Positions 11,055-22,304 of a stretch of 64,000 nt of DNA are shown one piece after another. Source of the DNA: Tubulanus polymorphus (lineage: Eukaryota; Nemertea; Palaeonemertea; Tubulaniformes; Tubulanidae); NCBI RefSeq assembly GCF_964204645.1, contig NC_134025.1, positions 14,203,001-14,267,000 of the forward strand, in the 5' to 3' direction. The translations under genes and the position numbers were made by a program. The notes beneath the pieces are model-generated. The model was given only the letters and a program-made list of their open reading frames with translations. It did not search any database and was not told the origin of the DNA. Position 1 is the stretch's first letter. Each line of letters starts with the position of its first letter.

Positions 11055-12067
11055 ATAATTCTTCTCGTTTTCACTGTCAGGAGAGGAGAAAGCCAATGCC
11101 TAACGAGAGAAATCCCAGAATGAAAGCCCAAAAATGAAAAGTTCTATAGCAAAGTGGTATATATTTTGAGCAACATATATGCTAAATACTATTAGCCATC
11201 ATCAGATTATACCGATGTATATAGAATTTTACTCAAGAACTTAACATTTTTGGCTGAATCTATTGTGGGATTTCTCTCATTATTCTTCTTACATGGATAT
11301 TGTTTATCTTTCAAGACTAAGTCTCTTTTGTTTTGCTTATTTTATGTGTGAGACCATAGTAAGTGAGGGCAAGTCAAAGAGGCTGGTTGCAGTAGTGATG
11401 TGCTGGAGGCATTTGGAATGCCACTACACCTCCGAGGACCATAGAAGTAGGAGCCGGTGTTTGGATGACTGATCTCGTATCTTGTCAAGGACCCTGACTT
11501 GATTGAGTACCTGGCAGACACTCGTCCTGATTGGTCAAGTGACTTCATTTAGATAATTTAGTCACCTGGGAAAGATTTCGCACTCATCTCGGACACTAGT
11601 TTACCCCTTTTAGACCTTTTATTCCTGGAGTTGGCCATTATTCATTCATCAACCTTCAGAGGATGAAATTTTAAAAATGGGAAAATTTATCTAGCAAGAT
11701 ATACCATAGACTTCAGTATTTCAAAAGTTTAATCTTAAATGATTAGCTTGTATAAAAGGTATACTGGAAGAATGTGGAATGGTCGATGTTGGGGCACACC
11801 AAAATATCCGAATATTCAATATGTTTAAGAATCTATTAAACTACGACTAACCGACCAATTTATTCAACATTGGAATTCAGACTGCTTAACTTTTTCAAAA
11901 GCCGTAACATATCTTGAAATCAAACCAACTTTTAACAACAAATAACTAGAACTTATCTTTTTAAATTTATTTTGACAAACCCAACTATCCATAATCATGA
12001 ACACGCTTTTTTATATAAATGACAAAAAACACCCGGTACGTTAATTTTCTAAAATATAAAACAAGAT
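11055..12067. other. Non-coding stretch
   Basis: Nothing recognisable was found. Short open frames on both strands lack domain features or homology to anything I know and are treated as chance. Confidence 0.6.
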
Positions 12068-12124
12068 TAGTTAAGTCCGCTGCACACGCGTTTTTTTCGG
12101 TGCCGTGTGCAGCGGACTTAACTA
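12068..12124. repeat. 21-bp perfect inverted repeat with 15-nt loop
   Basis: The arms 12068-12088 and 12104-12124 are exactly complementary; the core is AAGTCCGCTGCACACG. The loop contains a T run. It is GC-richer than its surroundings and could be a small foldback element or an RNA hairpin. Nothing nearby shows transcription. Confidence 0.85.
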
Positions 12125-14728
12125 TATGTATAAAGTTTTAAGATGCAATGTGGTAAACCACTAAAACTTCAAACGCGAAATAAGCCTGCATTTATTCATT
12201 CTCACAAAAATGGTGTCAGTCATCACTGTCTTGAATATGAACTATTCAATTTTCAGCCTATTTACCATGTTGACCGATAAATATCAAGACTTTTGATCCT
12301 ACGGTTTGCAAAACTTCTCTCAGAACTGCAAACTGCTGAAAATGTTTGTCGTGAATCTCATTGACATGAAGGTTACTTTCCTCCAGCCATGAACCTACTT
12401 TGCGTGCCTCTGTACCGAACCAAATATCAGGGCAGTTCATTTATATCAAGAAAGAGCAAGCAAATTACATATCAAATTTCATAGATTATATTATAAACCA
12501 AACTGGGTTTTTTGAACAAACCGCCTGTGGCTGGTGATTCTAGCTGTGAAAACTACTTGACTATAGGTCATGCAGGCGCAATGAAAAATGAAAGTTTGGG
12601 AATTAAATCCTCGAATTATGGTGGGAAAAGTCTACATCTTCCCCTAAAAATGACTGTCATGTGTCTTGATTTAGAATGTTCTTAATTTTTGCCATATCAT
12701 TCACCTTGTGGAGGGATATTTTTGACCCAAACAAATGACGTAGATAATTATTGGTCCAGCACCTTAAACTTTCCTTGAACATTTAAAAATTTAGAAAAAT
12801 TGTGCTTGCCATATAAAATTCACCATATTGATGCAGCCAATGTACTTTATGACGAGTATCGAAATGCTGTATCATTTTGATCTGATGTTTCTAATGAATG
12901 TTAGGACCAATTGAACGCCTAAACTTGCGGTTTTTAAATGATCTAATTTCGAATGCTGCAATATCTATTGATTCTTTATCAACGCGCAATGGATCCTATC
13001 TTAATCAATCCAATTGCGCTCCTTTAAGACAGGCTTACTAGCTGGGCCTGAATATTTAAATTTCCTCTATCTAGCTTATGTAACTGTTATTGAACAATCC
13101 TTCAAACATGGATAAAGCCTTATGTAAGATTTTAATCATTGCAATTAGTGTAGAAAGTCTTACTCTTCAAAGGTCTATATTATCACTCAACTTATTTCAT
13201 GAAATATTAATGTAAGAAATCATAGCCGAACAAGGTTCTTAATTTTTCAATGTGGGTTTTCCTAGTCAGTAACCTGATCCGGGCCTAATCATTACACCGA
13301 CACACACTTATAATACAGAATATATAGCCCACATTCGATAATGACAATGGTTTTCTATGATATGGGTGCTTCTTTCAGGACCCCATAGCGATCTGACTTC
13401 AAATTTGAATTTTGTTTTAGTTGTGATTTTGTTATGGATTTATCGATCATTCAACTCTAGCCAAAGTGATGTGATATGTATTAGTTGGCATAGGCAGGGT
13501 TGGTATGTTTGCCTCAGTTTAACACATACATGTATTTTGAATTCAATAGGGAGTACACTATAGCGTAGTTAGTCCCATGAATTACTATATATGATCATAA
13601 TCAATTTCAAAAAATAATAATTTTGCGTGTATCTTTATTCATAAAGGTACATATCTCCTTGTTCATTCTTGTCACAAACTGTAGATAGTGTACGTTTTAT
13701 TTGAGTGAGCATCGACTTGATAGTGTTTGTTGATGTTTTTGCAACAATTTGATTCTGAGCAGCTGAGCACTAGAGTAGGCCTATTGTCTCGGTCGTGCCA
13801 GAAAATTTGAAAAAAATACATGCGCTCAGATAATCTGCAGCAGATACGTTTTGTCGGTGATCCAACTGTTCCCCAGGTCGCCGATATCAGAATGGTCGAG
13901 ATAAAAGTTATCATACACAACAGGCATGAACTGAATTTGATTTTTAAACCAAAAAGGCAAAGTCATCTAATTACATATTCACTCGAAAACGCGTAACCAT
14001 AGAAGTTCAATCAAATTATTCTGTTAGTAGATAGAAAAATATGATTATCTCCTTTTCTTGATTGTCATATCGTCCGCATACAAAGCCGTCACTTCAAGAA
14101 ATGGAAATATTGCAACTCCGATAACGAGGAAGGCCTATAAGATTTTGAAATGAAATCGCCGTTTCCCAAAAGCAATCAAAGTCAAACTGAAAGCAGTTGA
14201 ATTTAGGAGCCATCTCATTTTACATGAAGAATACCCAATCTGGGAGGATATTGTAGGCCTACGAACCGCATTGTTAGAAATCACCTTATGATATCCAATC
14301 AATTTTTGAGAATTGCTTTAGGTGACGAACAAAATTTCCCTAATATTAAACATTTCATGAAAAAACTTTATACAAGACCAAGACAAATCATTAGGCTAGT
14401 TGGTGGCGTAGGGGAAATTGAAACTTCCAAAATTTCAGCTCATCAAAATACCATGACAAAAAAAAATCAAGTTGCGAGCGCGAATGTTTAACATTTACAC
14501 GGAATTTTGAATTATGAATGAAGCATTTGGGGATGTTAGGCCTAATTCTGTTCGTAAATCCTTGAACAGCGCATTTCTACAGCGTAACGATTTATTTTAC
14601 CAGAAAGTAAGCGGTTGGCTATAGCCGATTTCTTCTGTACCAGTATTTTAACTTCCGCGGCCAACATTGGAAGAGGTTTCCAAGACCCAATATTCAGCCA
14701 CCCGCTGATATGTGACATCATATGAATT
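12125..14728. other. Non-coding stretch
   Basis: No gene or element could be supported. Several ORFs of 60-80 codons occur on both strands without recognisable domains. Confidence 0.55.
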
Positions 14729-14731
14729 TTA

Positions 14732-15291
14732 GGCCATCCCATATTAATGATCTGTTTGCCGTAACCCAACCGACCCGACTTCAAAGGTACCGAGTGAAAA
14801 CTTTTTTTCTGGGATTCATTGAAATAAATTTTATTTTTGATAAAAACTGCCGACCGACCGACCCACTGCCGACGTATGAGCTACGTATGTTTGAATTCAA
14901 GTGTGCATCGTGTGAAAACATGCCTTGACATGTGGCCTAATTTAAGTTTTCCAGGTATCTGGCAGTGTTCCAATAAGCTGCCATTCATTCTCATAGTGAC
15001 TATATTAAAGCTGGTAACGTAAAAGCGCGCACTATTCAATGTACTTTTTCATTTTTAACACAGAGATGACACTCTGGACGAAGTTATAATTTTAGAATAA
15101 TTCTCGAAATCTACGCTATAAGACAAATTCCTGTGCACAAGATGATTTTTGCGATATTGTTTCTGTGTAAAAAAGGTGATAAATTCGTTGTTTTATTTTT
15201 GCCCAAAAATTTTGCAAACAAAATTTCTACCTACCTACCGACTCATCCTGTTGAGTAGGTGATACGGCAAACACAATTTTTTGGGATGGCC
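14732..15291. mobile_element. Candidate PIF/Harbinger-type MITE (560 bp), TTA target duplication
   Basis: The ends are inverted repeats starting GGCCATCCCA, with a second matching block GTTTGCCGTA about 20 bases inside each end. Both ends are flanked by TTA (14729-14731 and 15292-15294), the usual 3-bp target of PIF/Harbinger transposons. There is no transposase; a CCGACCGACCGACCC run lies inside. The family assignment is inference from target size and termini. Confidence 0.65.
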
Positions 15292-15294
15292 TTA

Positions 15295-16118
15295 TTTGAA
15301 TATTTTTTTCATATTGTGAAACATATTTTTTTTAAAATATAATAGTTTCCCTGCCGCGCCTACCTGTACCCTACAAAATTTTGGACGTGGGCCGTAACCA
15401 AATGTATATCTCTGGTCTTATTTGACTACAAAATAATTCTTTAAGAAAGATAAAATACAATATAAACTTGTGGAACTTTGAAGTCACGAATTAAAAAGAT
15501 TTTTCAAGCAATGCCCTTATTCCAAACAAGTTCTAGCTTTCAAGGTAAACCACACTTTGCCCATAGGCAATTTATTTACCCAGTGAGAACACTTATATCT
15601 ATGAGACTGAAAGAGATTCACCTAATGCTCTGCATAGGCCTAAGTCACAATTTATCATCAAAACATGGAATTATAAAATATTCCTAATTTTTGATGGGTC
15701 CCGCAATTATATATATGATGTCTTGATATTTTGGGAAAAAGAAGATGTGCATAATCGAAAAGCAGGCGGTAGCCATATCAGAACTCAAAAGACAACTTGC
15801 TTATTTTTATATTAAGATTGCTTTTTCTTTTTTAAGCAAGGAATTAGTCTTTCTCTAAAGCTTATTTTTTTCAGAAAAAAAAGTTTAGTTGCGGCTTGCC
15901 TTATCTGGGCAGGCTAATATTCTGATATCATCTAAAATTCTAGCAAAGAAACGGATATGATATCAGATGATATCTATGGATTCTTATAGAAGAAATGGGA
16001 AGAAGGGGGAGAAGAAAAGAAAGAGGAAAGATTTTAGCGGGCTACCGTTATCATCGTTTCGCCAAAGCAATTTTAAATTTAGAGTAGTGCGCATATATTC
16101 TCAGATGGCACGATTCCT
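15295..16118. other. Non-coding stretch
   Basis: AT-rich with T-rich and purine-rich runs near 15980-16040. No gene recognised. Confidence 0.55.
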
Positions 16119-16369
16119 ATTCGGCACGCAAAAACCGTAATGTTTCCAATGTCTCCGTTTTTGACGCATGCGCATTAGGCTTAGTAAGTGTTGAAAAAGT
16201 CTAAGTCGAGAAAACAGTACAGTGCGCAGGCGTCATGACAGTGTTTACATGTTTCAAAACTGGGTCATGTCACACACAGTACGGTATTCGCTTGAAATGA
16301 ACCAGCGTGAACTTTAGCAGCGGGATCGTGATGTCTAAATAATCTCGTATCATATGCTTGCGTATTATA

Positions 16370-17946
16370 GACGGACGCCGGGCGCCGAAGGCGCCCGGAG
16401 GACGTCCCTTTGGTAAACGCGTATATGTGGATACTACGAAGTGTCTTCTTAACCGATTCTGACTAGCTGACAAAGTCAGAAAAAAATGACGTCACTTGAC
16501 GTCCGGTTTGAAGTTCATGGGGAAATCGGAAGTAGAATTACGTCACGCTAAAATCCGGCAGCGAAATAACTAAAATAAGGCAATTTATGGATCGGGTTAT
16601 TTCAGAATTTATTTATTTCATGAAATTTTGAACAAGATTGGGTCGATGAATAGTTTAACAATGAACCGCGTTGATCGAACGAGTTCGAAAATAGCTGAAA
16701 TTCCCTTAGCAACGGGGAGCGAATTCATAATAAACAAACCACGCGCCGGGGCCCGGTTCAGCCATCGCAGGTTCGAATCCCGAAGAATTACGCTCTCGCA
16801 CGCGCGTGCGACAGTCAACCCCAGCCGCAGCGCTGAAATATGTGATCATTTATCAAGTTTAATGACCCTAAAACTGCGATGAGTCGCGTTGTCGTACGAT
16901 TTGCTTAAAATTTCAAGGCGGCACGGTCTCGCTCCGCGGAGCAGCGACATCGCGGTCGGCAAAAACATTAGTCTCCGCCCCTTCTTTCACCAAAAAAGGA
17001 ATTCGGTACCGCTGGCCACGTGCGGTACTCGATTCCTGGTACTCGACATACCCCCGAGAATTAGAAACAAATAAATATTTTTTGCGAGAGAAATCAATTT
17101 TTGTATTGACATTTAAATTTTACTGCTGATAATTTATTCGATTTTTTCTTCTGGCAGAAAAAAATTATGCGATCGAAGCGTTTCAACGTGTCTTTCATTT
17201 TTTCTCGTCTTCCTTTACTTTTCAAATGGAGCTCATTTCTAAATTAACACCAGGTCAAATTCTTCAATCTTGCAAACCGTCTCCAGTTTCACCATAATGT
17301 CGGTTTATTACATTTCGGGTTTTACAAAGTGGTTTATACCATTGAAAAATTCCTGATACAAATCGAAATAGTAATCTTTTTAGCAGTGGTAAACCGACCT
17401 GTCCCGGGTAGCCAAACTCCAGTTTATATTTAGTTAAGAAATGGGTCAAGCTATTTTCATAGAAAATTGAATTTCATTTGATCTACAGATGAAATGAACA
17501 GGTTCGTCATAATTTTCCTAATCAAAATATAAGCCAAAATTTTTAATAACCAGAAATTAATCGAACCTTAAAGTTGAAGTTTCATCTTCTTTCCCCCACC
17601 ACTTAACTACATGGCATCAGTTTTCATTTTTCCAAGCTTAACAATAAGAATTGATTTAATTTCTTCAATAATTTAATGCTCGGGGCCCAAATCTACAGAA
17701 CAATTTCAACATCGAAATAAAATTGATAGACTTTAAGAGTTAGTAAGAGTTTCTTTCCATTTTCATTGACAACAATTAATTTTCTCGGTGTTCCTTTAGT
17801 CACTGACACTATTTTGAGTGTTTTTGTTACACTCCATGAACGAGGTTGTTTTCGAATCGTTATGATTTCTTAATCTTAGTCGTGAAAATTAAATCAAGCT
17901 GCGGTGACGAAGCGTCCGTCACTTAGATTTCATCTATTACATATTA
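16370..17946. repeat. 1.55-kb dispersed repeat, copy 1
   Basis: Collinear over its whole length with 32256-33847. It starts GACGGACGCCGGGCGCC, followed by a GC-rich hairpin, and ends with GCGTCCGTCACTTAGATTTC. The first and last nine bases of the core (GACGGACGC and GCGTCCGTC) are inverted repeats. Near 16769 it carries GGTTCGAATCC, identical to an RNA polymerase III B-box, but no convincing A-box or tRNA fold. No protein is encoded. TTA precedes and ends both copies, which may or may not be a target site. Confidence 0.8.
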
Positions 17947-18048
17947 TGTTAATACAATTAAAAGAATTGTCCAAATAAATAAACAGTGACATTGGGGATC
18001 ACCATAGAAAGTGCACCAAAGTTCATAATGGTTACCATTTCGAGATCA

Positions 18049-18300
18049 GCATTTTCGGGATTCGAACGTGATAGCGTCGTATAAAATAAATCAGCGACAC
18101 TGGAGTCATCAAAGTTCAAATTGAAATGAAATAAGTTCAGTATTTTTCGGGGCTCGAATCTGGTAGCGCCGCAAAAATAAACGAGTGACACTCGGGTCAT
18201 CAATGTTCAAATCGAATTGAAATAAGATGAAATAAGATAATTATTTATTGTGGGATTCGAATCTAATAGAAACGGAAACATTGGAGTCATCAAAACACAC
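18049..18300. repeat. Tandem ~110-bp units with GGGATTCGAA motif
   Basis: Three imperfect units, each with a GGGATTCGAA-like or GGGGCTCGAA-like block, a TAGCG block and a CACTxGxGTCATCAAxGTTCAAAT block, inside the right part of the MULE-like element. No coding content. Confidence 0.7.
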
Positions 18301-18551
18301 ATTTATTATGCGTCCTGACATGACCCAGTTTTGAAAGTTCTGACATGTAGTGACGCCTGCGCACTCAACCGATTTCTGGACTTAGAGAATTTCACCAACA
18401 CTCACTAATGCGCATGCGTTAAAAACGGAGACATCGGAAACATTACGGTTTTTGCATTCGGCACGCAACAGTCCCCTATTCTTAAATCACACCTCGACTC
18501 GAGCTAATGTTTTCTATCCACCACGCAATAGGTAGAAAGTTTCTAATGTCC

Positions 18552-21095
18552 GATAAGATAAGATAAGATAATTTATTACTCTCCAACCATTTCCATGGTA
18601 CGTGGAGGAAAAAAAGATTTTGTTTACAAATATTTACATATCGAGAGAAAAATAAAAAATATTTTAAAAACATAAAAAGAGTATTTACAATATATACAAA
18701 TACAGTGTACTATTTACAATTGACAGACTACAGGAGGGATCTATATACATCTAAACCATCTTTTATAAATTGTGCTAATTGAAAATTTGGAGTTTTTAAT
18801 ATATCAAAGTTTCTAAATGTTTCTAAATTCGGAATGGTATTGCGAAGTTCGGTAAGAATCTTACAATCAAAGAGAAAATGTAATTCATCCCCAAAAACAT
18901 TGCAGATTGGGCACATTCTTTCGTTTCTAGGTATATGGAGATTAGAAAATCTATGTACAGGTAATAGGTGGGATCCTATTCTAAACTGAAAAAAACTAAA
19001 AACACAATTATCACCTAGTTGGTTAATATAATTCTCAAACTTAATATCGTTTTTGTATTCCCTGAAATTAATATATAACGGATTATTATTGATTTTGAAA
19101 ATAGTCTCTTGTGCATACTGGTCACGTAGAATTTGTCTTACATATTTTGAGAACGCCCTAGAACTTTGCATATATTGTTGCATCCATACATAGGACAGAC
19201 CGCAGTCATCAAAGGTTTGTTTAATACTGAAAAGCCAAGGACTAGTATGTTTGTCATTTAGATACAGATTACAGGAAATTCGATAGAGTATTGCATTAAG
19301 CTTAGATTGTTTGCCAGATACAGTTTTACACCAAAAATTAATCATTCTACGCTTTACTTCAATGAACAAAGGATAACGCCCTAACTCTGCTAACACCGGT
19401 AAATTATGAGAATACTTTGTTACCTTCATTAAAATCTTGCAAAAAAGACAATGAATATTTTCTAATAAGTCTAAATTTTCGTATCCCCATACCTCGCAAC
19501 CATACATGGCAACAAGGGCAACGCACATATCGAATAATTTAAACATTACGTCGATTGGGAGTTTCAGGCGCCTACCCTTTTGGATAATAGAAAACATAGC
19601 TCTCATAGCTTTATCGTAAAGATATTTTCTTGCTTTAACCAAACTACCGTTCCAGTTGAATTTAACTCCGAGGTACAAATAATCTTCAACTATCTCCAAT
19701 TCTTGGTTGCCAAACATAAATTTTGGAATTTGCTTAATTCTAGATTTACTTCGCGCAAAAACTAATATTTTTGTCTTATCGACATTTACAGTGAGGCCGT
19801 TGTCTGTGCAATATTCAAATAATGTATCTAAGTGTAACTGTAGTGATCTCTCATCCTCGGCAAGAATGACCGTGTCATCCGCATATAGGATAATAAATAA
19901 ATTCAGTAAAGTATCAAGATCCTGATTACACCCCGAGTTCAGATGTTCCATAAACGATAAAGTTGAGTTACCACGGCTAATAGAAAATTCCTCAATATCA
20001 TTCAAAAAAAAGAAAAAAGAATAGGTGACAGGTTTTCGCCTTGTCTTAAACCACGATCAGCTGCGAAATAATGCGACGTATTACCCTTAGACCTAACACA
20101 TGATTTGACGGAATCATACATACTTTTTACTACATTCAAAAAATTACCGGTTATACAATTAGCTATGAGTTTCTTCCATAAAAAAACCCTACAAACCGAA
20201 TCAAAAGCTTTCTTGAAGTCGACAAAGGCGCAGAAAAGTCTTCTTCCTTGACAAAGATACAACTCGACGATGGTTTTTAGGGTGTAAATATGATCGATAG
20301 TTGAGTATTTAGATCTAAAACCAGCCTGAGCTTCACTGATAATGTTGTTAATATCTAGGAATGAAGACAGTCTTTGATTCAATATACTTGTAAATAATTT
20401 GCCTAAACAGCTAACTAGTGTGATGCCTCTATAATTATCTGGATTGGCGGGGTCTCCTTTGTTTTTAAAAATGGGTTTAATGACGCCAACGGACCACATC
20501 TCTGGTACATGGCCAGTTTTAAGTACTAAGTTAAAAATATTTTGTAATATCGTTGCTATACATGGATACTCATTAACTTTCGGCATTTCATTGATAATTC
20601 CATCTATACCAGATGCCTTGTTGTTTTTCAATGAAGATATAGCTTTGCCTATTTCTTCAGTAGAAATTTCACAGTTTAACATGGAGTTGTCATAATCAGG
20701 TGGGTCATCATCTTGAGTTTCAGTAATGGTATCAGTCTGCTCGTTTACGTTAATATTCAAATCATTCAGTCTCATGAAGTGTTCAAGGAAAGTATCGATA
20801 TCGATATTATCTTTGTCAACTGTTGTTACTGTCGCTGAGTTCAGCATAGACCAGTATTTCTTAGGGTAACTAATTTCACATTCTCTTAATTCTTTGATAA
20901 AGTTTTCTTTCTGTCTTCTTTTAGATTCTCGAATAGTTTTTTTATATTTCCTAGACGAGTTCTTTAAAAATTCTAAGTTTGCGGAATTCGGACAGCTCCT
21001 ATATCTATTTCGCCTATAATTATACTCTTTTTGCGCTATTCTACAATCCCGACTAAACCACCTATTATACGCTTGCTTTTTACGGCTACTGCTCT
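18552..21095 (-). mobile_element. LINE A, 5'-truncated non-LTR retrotransposon
   Basis: A reverse-transcriptase ORF (18728-20847 and upstream remnant) is followed on the minus strand by a 3' UTR containing CCATGGAAATGGTTGGAG and ending in a (TTATC)n tail (18552-18571). The same 3' UTR block ends LINE B. Coding similarity to LINE B begins only at about 21090, in the linker between endonuclease and RT, so the 5' part is missing, as is usual for incomplete reverse transcription. LINE B's tail abuts this point. Confidence 0.85.
18728..20847 (-). pseudogene. LINE A reverse transcriptase, frameshifted
   Basis: Two open frames, 20847-20002 and 20005-18728, form one RT gene split by an extra base in an A/T run at about 20005. 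Motifs in order: IKPIFKNKGDPANPDNYRGI, AQAGFRSKYSTIDHIYTL, FCAFVDFKKAFDSV (RT domain 2, catalytic Asp), GLRQGENLSPILF and LYADDTVILAEDE (the YADD catalytic pair), followed by the thumb and a C-terminal CPICNVFGDELHFLFDC zinc-knuckle-like segment. Coding sequence continues above 20847 to about 21090 in the same element (KYWSMLN region). The sequence falls in the CR1/L2/Jockey group by motif style; the clade was not resolved. The enzyme would copy LINE RNA into DNA at a nick. Confidence 0.88.
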
Positions 21096-21123
21096 GATTA
21101 CGATTACGATTACGATTACGATT
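21096..21123 (-). repeat. LINE B 3' microsatellite tail (TAATCG)n
   Basis: Plus-strand GATTAC units repeat about four times next to the conserved 3' UTR block. LINE A ends in a different tail, (TTATC)n. Short 3' repeats are typical of CR1/L2-like elements. Confidence 0.8.
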
Positions 21124-22304
21124 TATTTACACTCCAACCATTTCCATGGTATATGGAGGAAAACTATTACACATGTATATACAAGTATTTACAAAACAAC
21201 ACTAAAGTGATTAAAATTTAGAGAATGAAAACGTAACGAAATATATATATACATCAACTATTTACAATACTATATATACTATTATATACATCAACTATTT
21301 ACAATACTATATATACTATTGGAGGGATCTATATACATCTAAGCCGGTCTTAATGAATTTAGCTAAGTTGACCGTTGGGTTTTTCAGAATATCAAGGGTA
21401 TTAAAGGTATTCAAATTCAAAAAGTTTTTGCGTTGTTCGTTAAGTAAGGTACAGTCAAACAGAAAATGGGATTCGTCACCTAAAGTATTACAAGTGGGGC
21501 ATATTCTATCGGCTCTGTCTAAATGAAGGTTTGAAAATTTGTTCACAGGTAAAATATAGGACCCGACCCTAAATTCAAATAAACTAGTTCCTAAGTCATC
21601 ACCAAGTTCTATTATATACTTCTCTAATCTAATATCATTTTTATATTGCCTAAAGTTAGTGTATATCGGATTAGTATTTATGGCAGATACAGTTTCTTGA
21701 AGGTGCTGGTCACGGAGTATCTGTTTTATTCGTTTTGAAAAAGATTTACTGTTAGTCATGAATTGCTGCGTCCAAATGCAGGACAAACCACAGTCATCAA
21801 ACGTTTTCTTTATATATGATAACCAAGGGCTCTTGAATTTATCCCTTAAAAATAAATTGAAAGATATTTTATAGAGTATTGAATTAAGTTTGGTTTGCTT
21901 TCCAGATACTGTTTTCACCCAAAAGTTAATCATCCTGCGTCTAACATCTATATTCAAAGGGTAACGTCCTAGCTCTGATAAAACTTGTAAGTTGCGAGAA
22001 TATTTCGTCACTTTCATTAAAGGGTAACTGACACTTTTTTTTTTATTTCAAAATTCGATAAGTTCTATCGAACTAAGGAAGACTTTGAAATAGTTCTGTT
22101 CAAAAATGTGTAGTTTCCGCGAAAATCGTGATTTTGTAAGACAATTTTTGACCTCATTTCGTTGTATACATCGCGTTAGAAATCATCGGCAATTTCCGTC
22201 GATCTCCGGCGCTGTGACGTCAATAAAGTGAGCACTGAAAATTCTCTTCTATGAGATAACGTTGCGTTTTTACTACTCGGCGTGTTTTCACTGCTTTTTC
22301 TCAA

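Larger units (their letters stand above)
16128..18455. mobile_element. MULE-like non-autonomous DNA transposon with 9-bp TSD
   Basis: The ends are long inverted repeats of roughly 140 bases, outer bases GCAAAAACCGTAATGTTTCC, including the shared blocks TCTCCGTTTTT, ACGCATGCGCATTAG, CGCAGGCGTCA and CAAAACTGGGTCATGTCA. Immediately outside both ends is ATTCGGCAC (16119-16127 and 18456-18464), a perfect 9-bp target duplication. Long TIRs with 9-bp duplications are the hallmark of Mutator-like elements. The 2,328-bp interior encodes no transposase. It contains one copy of a 1.55-kb repeat (16370-17946) and a tandem array (18049-18300). Confidence 0.82.

Noticed and set aside
13357-15687. Several 60-80 codon ORFs on both strands
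   Set aside because: No domains, no splice context, no codon pattern; frequency is as expected by chance.
16757-16790. tRNA gene suggested by GGTTCGAATCC (also near 32658 and 31382)
   Set aside because: Only the T-loop/B-box string is present. No acceptor or anticodon stem or A-box could be fitted, and T-stem pairing at 31382 is poor.
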